Source: Cucumis sativus
Taxonomy: Eukaryota; Streptophyta; Magnoliopsida; Cucurbitales; Cucurbitaceae
Direction: 5' to 3'
Assembly: GCF_000004075.3 (NCBI RefSeq)
Contig: NC_026659.2
Coordinates: forward strand, 15,890,272 to 15,954,271
Length of the DNA stretch: 64,000 bases
Below the pieces are notes generated by a model. It ran no database searches and was not told where the DNA came from. It worked only from the letters and a program-made list of their open reading frames with translations. A program made the translations under genes and the position numbers. This document shows, piece after piece, positions 1 through 13,140 of this stretch (its first letter is position 1; each line of letters begins with the position of its first letter).

Positions 1-852
1 TTATATTTACAATTTTTTTAAAATGTTTATTATATCCTTAATTATTATTCCTCAAATGGCGATCAATTACAATTACCCTTTTTCTTTTCTTTTTTGAGAT
101 ATTTTTTCTCTTTTTCTCTTTTTTGTGCAACTTTTTTAAATATTTTCATTTGCTCGTTAACTTTTTTTCAAATATAAAAATCATAAAAAAAAATTGTTTG
201 AGATATTAGATTGCCAAATATAAATGATCTAGTTGCAAATCAATGTTAAAAAATCTTTGGAAAAAAATGTTCTAGATTTGGTTACCATATTTTAAAAGAT
301 TAAATCTAAACATGAAAAATATAAACGTGGTGATATCTAAATGATTACCTACAAAAAAAAATCTTGAAAAAATTGTGTGTCAAATCTAAACTATCACACT
401 AAAAAATCTTGAGAGAAATGGTTCAAATCTAAATGAAATTTAAACGATAGTTTTGAAAAGATTCATAAAAAAGATGTACTTAGTATTAAGGCAGGTTAAA
501 TTATTAAAGTTTTGGTCCTTTTTATTATTCTCTTTATTTTTTTAGGGTCAATATACTAAACTTTGCTTACCTTTACCAAATCCAATATCACCAAATAAAA
601 TAGTATGAAGTATGTTATTATAAATCAAAACTAAAACAGTATATAATAAATTAGAATTAGATACGTATTAAGTTGTTAATTTGTTTGATTTAAAACTACA
701 AATCCAAAAGGGGATTTTAAAATTGTATGTAATCTAAAGTAAATAAATTTGGAATCGGATTGGGAATTGGGAATCATAACTTTTGGGACCCACTCTTATT
801 TTATATTTTTTAAATCAAATAAATACATATAAAACTTTAACGCTAAGAATTA
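1..852. other. AT-rich intergenic DNA
   Basis: I see no coding exon here. The stretch is AT-rich with short homopolymers. Positions 300-450 hold loosely repeated phrases around 'aatctaaa' and 'atgatt' that resemble the degenerate repeat near 27.3-27.5 kb, so this may be an old dispersed repeat. Confidence 0.6.
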
Positions 853-860
853 GTATAAAT
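853..860 (+). promoter_or_regulatory. TATA box of the TMEM53-like gene
   Basis: TATAAATA lies just before a CT-rich leader. A start about 30 bp downstream (near 885) would put the ATG at 861 outside the transcript, which argues against translating the CT-rich open frame that begins there. The box is seen directly; its use is inferred. Confidence 0.5.
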
Positions 861-884
861 ATGGCGGAATTTTCGTTCCGCTTT

Positions 885-2354
885 CTGTTCCTTCCTTCTT
901 CTTCTCCGCCATTCGTTCCTTCTTCGATTCCTCTTCTTCCTCTTCTTCTTCTTCACCAGTTTCACAATAACAACAATCCATATTCAACACTCCCTTTTTC
1001 CTTCCCAAGGATTTCGCCTTCGTTCCTTCTCTCCCTCTCTCATTCATCGGTATGTTTCCATTCCACCTCCATTTTAATTCCTTTTCATGCTTTCTTCTTT
1101 TCTTCTTTCCGCCTGATTTTCTCTATTTTATTTTATTTTATTTCATGGACGATTTGCTTTTTTTTTTTGCCCCCTCTCTTATGTTTTCCTTTTCGTTGGG
1201 TTACTGGATTCCCTCATTGTTGATTTTTTCTCATAGCTGTTTTGTTGATTTTGTTACATTGCGATGAATTATTGCCAGTAGTTCCTAGGATTACCATTTT
1301 AGAACTCCATCTTTATTCGATTGGACTCTGTAGTATCATATTTTCGAATGTGATGAGATTAAATTGACTTCTTTGGTGGTTCATGAAGACTGATTTTCTT
1401 TTGAATTGTTTCAAACATCGAGACGTGTTTTACATATTTTTCTTTTTACCAAGTTTGAAAATTCAACGGGGTTGTTTTTGTGTTTATGAGGAAGTCAGCC
1501 GGGGATTATGACTCGGGGTGTAGAACGTGCGTCTTTAATTCCTGTTATTCCAAACTTTCGAATAAATTTTTCTTTTGGGTTTGAGGTTATGTCTTGTTTA
1601 TCAAATCAATTCGTTTACTTGGATTGAAATTTATAGGGTTTATATGTTTTTTTTCTTTTTCTTTTTCTTTTTCTGAACTATTATTATGGCTGGCAATGAA
1701 TAAATGAGAAGTCGTTGTCAAGGGTCTCATCTTCCTTCTGAAGTGTGGGGGCTCCTTGTATTTTATGGAATTGTGTCGCTATCCTCACCAAGTTCTTTGG
1801 ATTGACCTCATAACACGTGGCTTCAACTAATTCTTTTTTCTTTTTCACTTTTTTGGGTTGTTCCCAGTTCTTTGTTTAAAAATATAATGTTATGTAATCG
1901 TTTCTTACTCCTTTGGCCATGTGAGATTAATGTTCTAATTTGTTGGAGACGTGTTGTTTTTTTCCATTTATTTTTGTTTCAGGATCGTGTGTGAGTGGGA
2001 ACGGGAAGAGGGCTTGACCAAAACCAACCTTTCAAGGAAACTTCTTGGACGGTTTGGTTTGAGAATAAATGATTCTGGCTGTCAAAGTAGGTGACAGCCT
2101 GATTATCTTGAATTGAACAACTTCAAAGATTCATTCCAAGATCCTTTTTCTCGTGCGTATTAAGACCTCAACTCAAACTTTGATAATGGGACCTCCCTTT
2201 TTATTTCGCCATTAACGTTTAGTTTCTTTCTTTCTTGGTTTAGCAGGTGATCTCTCATAGAAAGATCTCGCTTTCTGGGAATGCTGGTTCTTGGCTTATG
2301 TTGTTTCAGAGTAATCTAGTATTGGCATGAGACACTTTGATCTGTGTTTTAGAT
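885..2354 (+). other. 5' leader of the TMEM53-like gene with a probable intron
   Basis: The leader starts in a CT-rich stretch typical of plant 5' UTRs. A donor (tcg|gtatgt) at about 1049 and an acceptor (tttcag) ending at 1983 define a probable leader intron of about 0.93 kb. A second possible acceptor (tagcag) ends near 2246. Joining 1048 to 1984 in the upstream CT-rich frame meets a stop within four codons, so no N-terminal extension is supported. Transcript limits are not known from sequence alone. Confidence 0.45.
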
Positions 2355-4565
2355 ATGGGTTCCTTGTCTGGAATCCTTCAACGACCATTTGTTGCTTTAA
2401 CTGCTGTGGCTGTAGCTTCTTTTTCCTCTGACTTTTCAGACAAGTTACCATCTCAGAAACCAACAGAGGCTTCTTCTTCTTCCTCCTCCTCCTCCTCCTC
2501 CTCCTCAGATTCAACTTTAGATTTCTTGAAGGAATCAAATACGTCATTTGTTTCCCATACATCTGTTTCAAAGCTTGCAAACTTATCATTTGTCACTAAA
2601 ATTCATGCACCTATCCCGAAATTTAGTTTTCCAAGTTCAAGTTGCAACTATGTTGGAAACTTCCCCACGTCTTTGGTTTCTTCCTCCGTTCTCTCTAATT
2701 TATATCAGTCAGCTGCATTGACCAAGGGATCAAAGCAGGCTGCACCTTCACCTAAACTTTCTTCCCCACCTTCTGAGGTTATGTACAGATGGCATTTACC
2801 AGAGCCAACTTCTTTAGATATTACGGGTAGTTCTGCTTGTTCAGTGGCAAAATCTAGGACGGTGGTGGTTTTATTAGGATGGTTGGGAGCAAAGCAAAAA
2901 CATTTAAAGAGATACGCTGAATGGTATACTTCAAGGGGTTTTCATGCCATTACCTTTACTTTTCCAATGGCTGAGATACTTACGTATCAGCTTGGTGGAA
3001 AAGTTGAACAACACATTGACTTGCTTGTGAACCATCTAGCTGATTGGTTGGAGGAGGAGCACGGGAAGAACCTGGTGTTCCACACTTTTAGCAATACCGG
3101 ATGGTTAACGTATGTTCTTTTCCCTCTTTATTTAATATGCACACAGAATAAACGTTTGTTCACACACATTGACTTGCTTGTGAACCATCTAGCTGATTGG
3201 TTGGTGGCTATGGAGATTCTTTTAATTAAAAAATGGCTTTACGTGATTGTTTCCTTGGATTTATCATGATGCAGGTATGGAGCTATTCTGGAGAAGTTTC
3301 AGAATCATGATTCTTCTATAATGGGAAGGATTAAGGGCTGCATTGTGGATTCTGCCCCTGTCGCGGCTCCCGACCCTCAAGTAATGGCAGCCTTGAAATG
3401 AAATTTTTGTACTTTGTAAACGACTGTCGTCAATAGTGAAAGATATTAGTCACCGTTGCACCATGTTTTCATCAGTTCCCTTTCTTGCTATTCAAAAAAT
3501 CTACCTTGCCGTATTTATTTGACACAATAAATAAACATATACTGTGCACTATGCTTGATTGAAAGAAAAATAAGATTATCACCATCATTTTATCACGATT
3601 TCATATAGGTAAAGACTTCAAGAGTTTTCTTATTTTTTATTTTTTTTCTTAGGCATATCCTCTGTTGATCAAGTTTTCCATAAGGGTGAAATTTTGTCTG
3701 TTCAACTATGGTTTTCACTATGAATTTAGAGCATCTACCTTTCGTGTGTTTGCACAGCTTCTTGTTTTTTGTTCGTGTTTCTATTTATCTTATTTGAACA
3801 ATTATGTGGGGAAGTGTTTGTTAAATCTTGTCATTTCTTCTCTAGGTCTGGGCTTCAGGCTTCTCTGCAGCGTTCTTGAAGAAGAATAGTGTGGCAACAA
3901 AAGGATTGACAACCTGGGACAACACAGGGATGGAAGTATCAATCAGCGATAAAGAAAATATAAAACCTAAACCTGCAGTTACTGAAGCAGCCCTTCTATT
4001 AGTGTTGGAAAAGATTTTCGGCGTTGTTTTGAACCTTCCTACTGTGAACAGGTAGTTGCCCTTTTAAATGCAGTCATTATAACGAATATATAACAAGATT
4101 GAGCAGATGCAAGTAAAATGAAGCAAATATTGAACTCTGAAGTTATATAGGATGGTCATTAACAAGTATACAATGCATAATTGATGATAGTTTCATATCC
4201 ATTTACAAATACGCCTTTGTTCAATTACATTAGATTTGTTACTACACTTTTTTGTGCAAATGTAAGTAAAATTGTTCTATTATCCTACCAGGAGGCTATC
4301 TGATGTGTTGGATACTCTATCGTCATCACAACCAAGCTGCCCACAGCTGTATATCTACAGCTCAGCGGATCAAGTTATCCCCGCAGGTTCTGTGGAATCG
4401 TTTATAGAGGAGCAGCGACGAGCAGGACGTGAGGTTAGAGCTTGCAATTTTGTGTCCACCCCTCATGTAGATCATTTTAGGAATGACCCAAAACTGTATA
4501 CTACTCAGCTTAGTCAGTTTCTGGCCGATTGCGTGCTTACTTCTTGTTGCAGGGAGTCCTGTTAG
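2355..4565 (+). CDS. TMEM53/DUF829-like alpha/beta-hydrolase protein
   Basis: There are four coding exons: 2355-3109, 3275-3380, 3846-4051 and 4292-4565. Together they make 1,341 nt, or 446 residues plus stop, with GT-AG introns in frame. The start is the first in-frame ATG (MGSLSG). Residues 1-150 are a low-complexity, Ser-rich N-terminus with a run of 12 serines, possibly an organelle-targeting or disordered region. The DUF829 fold begins near residue 170 with LGWLGAKQKHL. The nucleophile position reads FSNTG with Ser246. Candidate acid and base are Asp382 (in SADQVIP) and His414 or His417 (in HVDH). Plant members of this family are annotated as alpha/beta-hydrolase superfamily proteins similar to animal TMEM53; no substrate is established. 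Domain and frame evidence is strong; function beyond the fold is unknown. Confidence 0.88.
3164..3204 (+). repeat. 41-bp copy of exon 1 sequence inside intron 1
   Basis: Positions 3164-3204 repeat 3011-3051 exactly. The source lies 59 bp upstream of the exon 1 donor and encodes HIDLLVNHLADWL. The copy lies in the first coding intron (3110-3274), 153 bp from its source. If the intron were retained, the exonic frame would run through the copy in the same frame. Confidence 0.9.
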
Positions 4566-6199
4566 GTCAGTATTATGAGTTAGTTACTCACCATTATACC
4601 TGATTCTTTTCTTCTTTTTATACAACATTGTTTGTTCTCCCAAAAAAGTGAGGGCAAACAAAAGCCTAATTCATTGGTTCTTAATAATATAGATCACAGT
4701 GTTTTTTCTATGTGTGAGGTGTTTGATCATTCTTGGCTTGTGCTAGTGAGGGAGAGTGTGTGTGCATGTAACTTAAACAAGCCACCACGTCAACAAGATA
4801 AAATATATTTTCACGATTACAGTTATCTTGTGATCATCAAGCTATGCTAACTCTGACATCAAAATATGGAAATCATATAGAAGGCTTGAAAGTTTATTGA
4901 TTATTAACAACGTTTTAAATTACAATATTCAAAGTAAGGAACATTGAGATTAAACTTATAATTTAACTACTTGATAATATCAACAAAAGTTTATCAATGA
5001 TGAGAGTAGAAGATTTGAATTTACTGGGAAAATTAACACTTTTTTTGTTTTATATTTCAAAAGTAGTATACTTTTAGAAAACTTGAAATTTTGTTGGTCC
5101 CATTCGTTTATCCTTTTAGAAAACTTGAAATTTTGTTGGTCCCATTCGTTCCAAATTTAAAAATTGGATTTATCTCGTGCATCGCTGAGATTAAACTTCA
5201 ACTTAAACCACTTGGTCTGAAAATGACTAACTCCCGTAAAAAAAAGAGTTGAGTGAGTGATGGAGGAATTCCATTACTCATCTTCCTTAATTTATGGTAA
5301 GATATTTTTCTAAAAATGAATAAGAAGTTTTTAGTTTTTAAACTCTGTGCGTCTCAAATTTATACTTGCAAATATCACCTATCAAAATGTCATGTACATA
5401 ATCTCAAATGTGTATCTGAGGCAAGTGGTAGTCTGAGATCCATTATTTATTGCTTCAGAGTATATAATTTCGGGCATACAACGATGTATAGACCCTTGTT
5501 GTATATGTATGGACCCTAATCTTCATTTTTTCAATCTTAAGTTCATTCCCTTATTGTATATTTTGGACTCCAATTTAATTTTCTCCATTTTCTTAATTGA
5601 AGGCGGAATGATATGTTTGTTGCATGCTCGTGTATATGAAGATGAATTGAAAAAGAAATTTGGATTTTTGAGAAAAGTATGATTTAATGCATTTGGCCAA
5701 GAGAAACTGAGATAAATCCTTCAAATATTTTTTTTAAATTTAGAAAAAATCTCAAGGTCAATCTTGAGATTGATCCCAAAAAACAATTTTCTAAAACTGT
5801 ACTATTCTTGAAATATAAAACAAAAAATGTGTTAGTTTTGTTGCTCTTCAACTGATTGAGGATCACTCTTGGTAATAATGCGAACATATATTTCAATTTT
5901 TAGTTGATATATATATATCAAAACCTCAGTCATATGGATTTATTCTACCACTAATTGATTGATTTAACCACATGGCATGAGTGACTATAAATTTTGAAGC
6001 TAACACCAAACATATATATAATATATATCAACTTACATTGATTGTAATTGAAATTTGTACAAATTGATCCTATTGTATCAATCTAGATTTCCTTAGCTCC
6101 AATAAGTAAATATTATTGTAGCAGAAGGATTACAAAAGAAATAGAAAAAGAAACGAAAACACTTCTACCAAATATGTTTCTTCCAACTTCCAAACATAA
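4566..6199. other. 3' UTR and intergenic DNA
   Basis: The first few hundred bases after the stop at 4563-4565 should include the 3' UTR of the hydrolase gene. The rest is AT-rich and, apart from the 42-bp tandem duplication listed separately, I see no gene. This is the 3' side of two converging genes. Confidence 0.55.
5071..5150 (+). repeat. Tandem duplication, 42-bp period
   Basis: The segment starting CTTTTAGAAAACTTG at 5071 restarts at 5113 and matches for about 38 bases, with a few non-matching bases between copies. It lies in non-coding DNA. Confidence 0.85.
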
Positions 6200-7463
6200 C
6201 TAGCAATTCATCTTCCACTCCTGAGAGATAGCTTGTTGAAGAGATCTAAAACTTTTTTGGAAATTTTGGAATCCCATGAACCAGAAATCGAAATTATCCA
6301 CTGTTACTATTTCCAAGTACTTCTGTGAAGGCTTCATCACATTCTTACTTTGGTTCACTCTTTCTATCCTCCCCACAGGAATCACCACCTGCATCAACAT
6401 ATCATAAACAGTTTAGTGTCTTTACCTTTTTTTAATCTAAGACGAGAGGTTCGAGAGATATAAGAGAGAGAGTGATAGGTTGTTACCTTGTAATGAAATC
6501 TTAAGAGCTCTCCAGTTGGGGAAGAGAGTTTGAGGGATTTGTCACTGCAAAAGGCAAGTTTGTGTGTTGATATGAAAAGAAGACCTGCAAGAGGTCCTAT
6601 TGTGGTTGACAAATGGCATTGACAAGCCTTCAATAGTTTCTCTCCTTCTCTTACAATAAATAACTGCTTGTAAGCTTTCCTCAACCCACCAACTTGAAGA
6701 ATCTTTGCTCCCAAATTCAACTTTCCCTTCACTGTTTCTCTGATCTTTTGTCCTATTCTCACTGCAACTTAACCAACCAAACAATGCAAACATAAGTTCA
6801 TGGTCTAAATGAGTTGTTTAATGATATGTTGAATAATCTTTGGATTTGGTTTGATATTAAAGAATCATAAATTGTCTCTATAAGTTTCATTTTCCTCATC
6901 AACAGGTAAGAGCTGCCTATCATGATACTCATTCAAACTCGATATTTGCGTAGATCATTTCATAACTTTTCTTGAATAAAAGATGATCTAACTCTCTAAT
7001 GCTCTGAACGATTATTGTTAATGACAATACACTTCTCTATCACTAACACAATTGTATCATTTCATATCAATAGAGACGTTCTTAAGTATATACACAATAA
7101 GTTTTCCGCAGAGACTAATGTCTAATTTAACTTACCATGTTCTCTAACTCCTTGTGCAAAACTCCCGACCATGCTCCTACTGCCAACAACTGTATCCTCT
7201 CTACCTGCAAACATTTATAAAATTCTCTCCATTCAGTCACCATCTTTCCTCAGTACTACAAATGCCATATAGACATCTAAAGAAGCAAAGTAAAAAAAGA
7301 AAAGTAGAGGTTTTTTACATTGTTTTGTCGCCCGGGGTTCGCCGTCAGGAGACTGGCAACCAACCGGAGCAGGCAACAGTCTCTTCAACGACTTCTCAAC
7401 TGGCCGAAATGTCATGGAGCTAATCGGGATCCCGGCGACTTCTTGTGCCATCATAACTTCCAT
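6200..7463 (-). CDS. GEM-like GRAM-domain protein, copy 1
   Basis: Four exons on the minus strand, 7463-7319, 7204-7136, 6761-6487 and 6388-6200, join to 678 nt (225 residues). The first exon encodes a short divergent N-terminus (MEVMMAQEV). Exon 2 ends in the family phrase FAQGVREH. Exons 3-4 carry the GRAM domain, from about residue 95 to the end: EKLLKACQCHLST, GLLFISTHKLAFCSD, FHYKVVIP and then VDNFDFWFMGF. GEM-like proteins are relatives of Arabidopsis GLABRA2 EXPRESSION MODULATOR; the closest named relatives are the GEM-like 4/6/7 group. GRAM domains bind membrane lipids or proteins. It is paralogous to the gene at 13141-14205, with the third exon the same length (275 nt) and by eye about three-quarters identical in protein. 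The open frame and splice sites are intact, so it looks functional. Confidence 0.88.
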
Positions 7464-7542
7464 TTTCTTTTGCTTCTACTTCTATGTGAAAACAATGAAA
7501 AGGAGAGTGAGGGTGGATGATCAATGTGTTTCCAACTCTCAG

Positions 7543-7548
7543 TATATA
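7543..7548 (-). promoter_or_regulatory. TATA box of GEM-like copy 1
   Basis: TATATA on the minus strand lies 80 bp upstream of the ATG at 7463, a suitable distance for a short leader. No other core-promoter element is obvious. Confidence 0.4.
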
Positions 7549-7549
7549 T

Positions 7550-9002
7550 GTGTGAATTTGAAACTTAAAGTTCTGAGGTGAGTCAGCCATGGCCGTCCAC
7601 CAAGATTATTAAAAGAACGGATCTTAGAAAAAGGGAGTTTTTGAGAAAAAGAGGATCATAAAAGAAGGGAGGATGATGTTGGGGTTTTGTAACTTTACTA
7701 ACAAAATAGAGAGAAAAAATGCATAGTGGAATTCTCTTTTTGCAAAACCCTTAAGATGACGGTTTCTTTTATTTTTCTTGTCACGAAAGCATATGTATGC
7801 ATTTATAAACTATGCCTTAATTACTTTACCCTCTTCTTTAAGGAAATGTGTTTAGGTGGTTTGGATTAACTTTTTAATGTTTATTTAGGTTTAAGTTTCA
7901 TTTTCATAAGTTAGTTATTTACTATAAAGTCCTCACAAACCATTATACATTCTTCTCTATATAAAATTTGGAAACGTATTAAAAAATTTTAAAAATATAG
8001 TCGCTTACCTTTTCTCTTAGGTTTTGTTTGAGAAACACTATAGTGTAAAACTTACCACTGTGTCAATTAGTTTTCTAAACTTTTATAGATTTATCAATTT
8101 AGACTCTTAGTCATAACTTTTTATAGATGATTTTCAAATGTAACCATAATGAAATGTCAAATTGATTGACTCATCAGGTTTTCAAATTGATATACTTACA
8201 AAAACAATTCAAAGTGTTTAAATCAATACAACTATTAGTTTAGAGTTTTAGTTAATACAACTCTAAAGTTTAAGGATATAGTTTGATATTTATTCTAAAA
8301 ATTTTAAGATACCTTGGTTTAGGATTATTTTCAATAATCGAACTTATAAGAATACGCGAGTGTTTCGATATTACTCTTTAACTTTGTTCGAGGTGTTTGT
8401 TTTTATCATTGTATAACTCTAGAGGTAAGTTATTATTTTGTCACTGACTAGTTTAAAAGGGCTAAGTTTCAAAGTTACCTTTTTAGCTTGGTCCCTTCGC
8501 TTCATACAAAATAGATTTATTTCCATTTCAAAGTTATCCTTAGAATTAAAATCTGTTATATAGTTGAACAAAATTGAAGTCTACCATACAAATTTAGACC
8601 CAAATTTCATTCAAATTTTTAACAAATTACTATTTCATAATTAGGTTTGAAATATATCTCAATAGTTTATAAAAAAAAAATAATAAAAAGTGCTTTTTTC
8701 TAATTAGAAGTTAATTGAGTAACAAGTATGTTGTTATTTGAAAAGAAAAAAGAAAAAAAAGTAGTATGATAACATTAATAATAATATTTTTATTTAAAAA
8801 AGCTTAGATACATTAAACACTAATAAAGTTAAAAAGACAAAATTAGAAAATATTTTACAAGTAATAGATCATACAATCAACAAATATAGTTAATTTGGCA
8901 TAAAATCTGTTGAGAAATTAATTTGGAAGCAACTTTTGCAAATGGGTTCACTAGAGAAAGATATATATATTCTTATAATATACATATACATATACATATA
9001 AG

Positions 9003-9003
<1 letters not shown>
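7550..9003. other. Intergenic DNA between the GEM-like copies, part 1
   Basis: This is the presumed promoter region of GEM-like copy 1 followed by AT-rich DNA. A short ATACAT-type simple repeat occurs at about 8978-9000. No exon is recognisable. Confidence 0.55.

Positions 9004-9046
<43 letters not shown>
9004..9046 (+). repeat. Compound microsatellite (GT)9(GA)12
   Basis: Nine GT units run directly into about twelve GA units, flanked on the left by ATACAT-like units. It is likely to vary in length between accessions. Confidence 0.95.
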
Positions 9047-10955
9047 TTACTTTTGTATTTTTCCCCTAATTGATTGAAAAATGTATTGAGTTGGCATAAC
9101 AACTTTGTGATGCCAACTCTTTCCCCTTTACCACCAATAGAGAGAAAAAGAAAGGCAAAGGCAAGTTGTATGTATGTGCTCATTTTGTTAAATCATCTCA
9201 TCCCACTTGCTCAAAAATACAATATCATGTGCAAAACATTTCTATTTTCCTATTACATGCATACATGTTAACTTTTCTTCTTATTATTATTCAACCAAAT
9301 TAGAAAATACAAATGTTCACAAACTTTGTATGTAATTAGTATCAAAATCAAATGATGATGGAGTGTATATCTCACTTGATTAAGATATTGAATCATCCTT
9401 TTAAAACTTAGAACATGTTGAAAAAGAGAATGATGATAGTTAATCAATAACTAAGGTATCATTTTATCTTTTTTGTTTATACTTTTCTTGAAAATTAGTA
9501 TATAAATACAATGCATAAATAGTAAAATATCTATTTACAAAATATAGCAAAATTCATTCAACTTCCTATAACTTATTTAACTTTTTTGCTATTCATATCA
9601 ATTTTTCTATAAATACTCATTTAATTTCTAAACTTTTTTTGTTTTGTATCTATAAATACCAATAGAGGGAGGTTGTAGAGGGAGGTTGTTCCTTTAAATG
9701 CTAACTTCGAGTCTTAAACAACTCACTCTCTCATTGACCCAGAGATATTTGATTTTGTGGTTAATTAGATTACAAACCAATCGTGTGGATTAGAGATCCG
9801 GAGGGAATTTGAAAGAGCAAGAAGTAATTACTAGGTAAAATAGTAATTCTGGCCCATCATAATTACAAACAATATGTGAATGATTGATGTACTAATTAAT
9901 TATGGTTATATCAAATGGACAAAAGTATATTTGCAGTGAAGAAAATGTAACGACATTGGACTTTAGTGGAGTGTTCCCCGTAGTTAACAAATGTTAGTTA
10001 ACTAGGTTTAAAGAGTTTAGTCAATTAAATTCGAGTTGTTGGAGCTCATGAACATTAGTTAAGGGTCATAGGTCTCTCTGCTGGCTCATATTGAAATAAA
10101 CCTTAGAAATGTGTGATGAATAAGTTTGAATTAGTTTACGGAGTTAAGTGCACAATATATTCAATAAATCTAAACAACTTGGCATAACAGAGAGAATATT
10201 AAATATTTAAATAATGAGAGCTTGACTACATATTCATATATTCGACTTCGATGGTTCGAGATTAGTTAATAAATCTTAATTTAATATTTAATATTAAATT
10301 AATGAAATGATGAAATAGTTTAATTAACCTTTAATCAAGATATAAAATGATAATTGAAAATTTGACTTTTGTAAGACAAAGGTCTAAGTTAGTGGGTTAT
10401 TTGATAATTATTAGTTGAGTTATCCAACACATTGTTAAAATGTGATATACGAACAATTAGAAATATCACTCACAAAAACTCAGTTCTTGCAAAGCTCAGA
10501 ACACCTAGCTTCACTTCACTTCTTCTTCTTCTCGCCTTAAGAGCAACTCAACACTTTGTTTTTCTTACCAATTCTCCAAGCAAAAACTTCTTAGCACTTG
10601 TCTTCTTCGTGTATTTAAACTACTCCTGAACCAGATACTCATCCTTAAGTTTTTTTTAACTTGCCAACACTTACTTATAACTTTACACATGTAAGCTTAA
10701 TATTTCACTTAACTATTTTTAACTCTTAATCTTACACGTAAGCTCTTGTCAAATCAAGATTAGACATCTTTTCACTTGACTTCATCTCGCATAGAACTTT
10801 GATTGCCTAATTGTTCTTTAATAGCCAAAATCCTCCTCATGTCGTTTTCCTTCATCACAGTATAAAACTTGAACGCCTAAATGCCAGTCTTCAAAATGGC
10901 AAGCTTCTTCTCAAAACACTTAGTCAAATTTTTTACCCTTTTATTCAAAACACCA
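9047..10955. other. Intergenic DNA between the GEM-like copies, part 2
   Basis: AT-rich sequence without a recognisable gene. The part from about 10.4 kb rightward is richer in C and may be the upstream end of the dispersed repeat recognised at 10960-11075. Confidence 0.5.
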
Positions 10956-10959
10956 ATCT

Positions 10960-11075
10960 CACACAAACATTATTCTTCCAAGACTTCAACTTCAAGAACA
11001 TCAAACACTCTGCTTCCTCAAATCAAGCATACATATTCAATTGACAGAGAATCAAAAACTCAAATTCTAGAGGTC
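10960..11075 (+). repeat. Dispersed repeat family, copy A
   Basis: Positions about 10970-11060 match the reverse complement of about 43495-43590 and of about 34240-34300. All three share the core GCTTCCTCAAATCAA. Copy A is on the plus strand and the other two on the minus strand. It is a probable transposon-derived repeat; its full length and class cannot be set from this copy. Confidence 0.6.
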
Positions 11076-13140
11076 AAACCACATTGCATAAAATCAACAT
11101 AAACACAACATATCAACACAAGTTCAACTTCACAAAACATGCTTCTCCAAAAACTTCGTGCAAACAACTATAATCGAAGAGTAATCTTTTGTTGATTTAA
11201 TAAGATACACGTAAGCCATATTTATGGGCAAAAACATAACATAACAATTGAGTACTCATCGACAAAATATTCAAGTCATAAAAATTAGATAAGTTCTTCT
11301 TACGATGGAGAATCATTACAATCGACATATGAATCAGACTTATTACGAAAAGATAAATGTATGTGTAAACATAGATTTGAGTGAATTTGGTGTTGGAAAA
11401 TTGGAGAAAGCAGCGGTGAAATTGTTTTTCGTTTGATTTCTCAAATTGGGTAAAACTTGAAAAAGAAAAGATGTGTCTCTCCCTTTGCTCTCTCCAAAGT
11501 ACCCTACAACTTCAAACATCAAACCTTTCTTTTCTTTAGTATAGAAAGAAAATAATAATAAGTTAGATAATTAAAGATATTAAAGAAAATATTAAAGAGA
11601 AAACTTTATGAGAATCATATGACATTATATTGCTTCTCTTTTCCCACTTTGGAGGTTGTGTTGGGCAGCTCATCTCCTTTCTTTAATTACTCTTTTTTAG
11701 CTACCTTTACCCATTTTCCTTTTTTTCTTTTTAGTTTTCTACCAACTTCACAAAAAATATAAATGAAATTCTAGCTGTCTACAATTAGATAATCACTTCC
11801 CCCATCCATTTTATAACTTTTTTCATTTTCACTTTTGACTTGATTGTTCATCCAATTTAAAAATTTAACACTATTTATCAATTGAAATATAGATGAACGG
11901 AGTGTAAGATATATCCACTTAAACGAGAGAGGAAATATATATATTCACCAACCCAATTACTTGGAGAAAAAAGGTTGAAAGAAAAGGAGAAGATTCATTT
12001 GGAAAGCTTGCAATTTTTTAAAGTATACATACCAAAGAGAAGAGGGTTAGTTAGAAGAAGATTTAAAACAAAAATGCAAAAAGAAAAAAGAAAGCAATAA
12101 CATTGCACAAATATGTTGCAGGAAGGTGTAAGTTATCTATGATACATGAGATACAGGTACCATCATATATGTCAATTAGTTCATTTCCAAAAAACTAAGA
12201 TCCAATAAGCTGATGTAATTAATTAGCAAGCACATACCTAAAATTGAAGGATGGTTCGTTCCCAATATGGAGAAAGGAAGGATTAAGGAAGGATAAAGGT
12301 TTCTCCACTCTTATCTTACAAATGAGAGTCCAGAAGACATTTTTATGTTTTTATTCTCTCCATATTTTGAATGCAAAATTGTAATAATAAACAAAAGATA
12401 AAAATGTTCAAAGTTATAGTATGTGTATAATATTACAAAATAATAACAATAAATATTTGAATGTTCTTAATTATATTAATAATGATTTATTGACATTGAT
12501 GTTTAGTTTAGTACCTAACAACTAATTTTAAAAATTATAAATACATTATTAAATAGATTTTACAAATTGTTTAAATTAGAAATTCTAAATCTTCAATCCC
12601 AACACATATTTAGAAAATATTTCATTACTTTCTTTCTTTGTTTTTTAAATTTTTGGATTCAAACTGCTACCAAATATCTCCTTAATTTCTTGATGATGTA
12701 GAGATATTTTGTACGTATTTGTATTAGAGGCAGAGAATTATGAAGTAGGGTTTTAGGTAATTATGTCAACCAAATGATACAAAAGGTTATTATCATTAAA
12801 TTCAGCTAATTTGCCAAAGAAAATGAAAAAAAAAAAAAAAAAAACTTTTGAATATTGATTTAAACCAATCAATCTAAATATTGATTTTACAACTGATTCT
12901 TGACAATATTTACTTGTAAAAAGACATGATGTGATGATAAGCTTCTCCATCCAATAGATTTGGATGTAGACTTTTGAAGAATAAGGATGAAGAACTGAAC
13001 ACAACATAACAACTTGCATTCACAAGAGAAAATTTGTACAATTGAGTAAATTGTAATGTGAATTTTTCCTCCCATTTCAAATAATAAAGAAAGAGGAAGG
13101 AAACAAAGAACATTTCTGTTTCAATAGAGCTTCCAAGCAT
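11076..13140. other. Intergenic DNA 3' of GEM-like copy 2
   Basis: Nothing recognisable as a gene. A poly(A) run lies at about 12827-12844. The last 100-300 bases before 13141 should be the 3' UTR of GEM-like copy 2. Confidence 0.5.

Noticed and set aside
783-1223. CT-rich open frame (MAEFSFRF...) before the hydrolase gene
   Set aside because: It is low complexity, starts at the TATA box, crosses a good donor at 1049, and hits a stop at once after splicing to 1984. It is best read as leader sequence.
8890-9183. Open frames across the GT/GA microsatellite
   Set aside because: Composed mainly of Ser-Leu and Thr-His dipeptides from the simple repeat; no conserved part.
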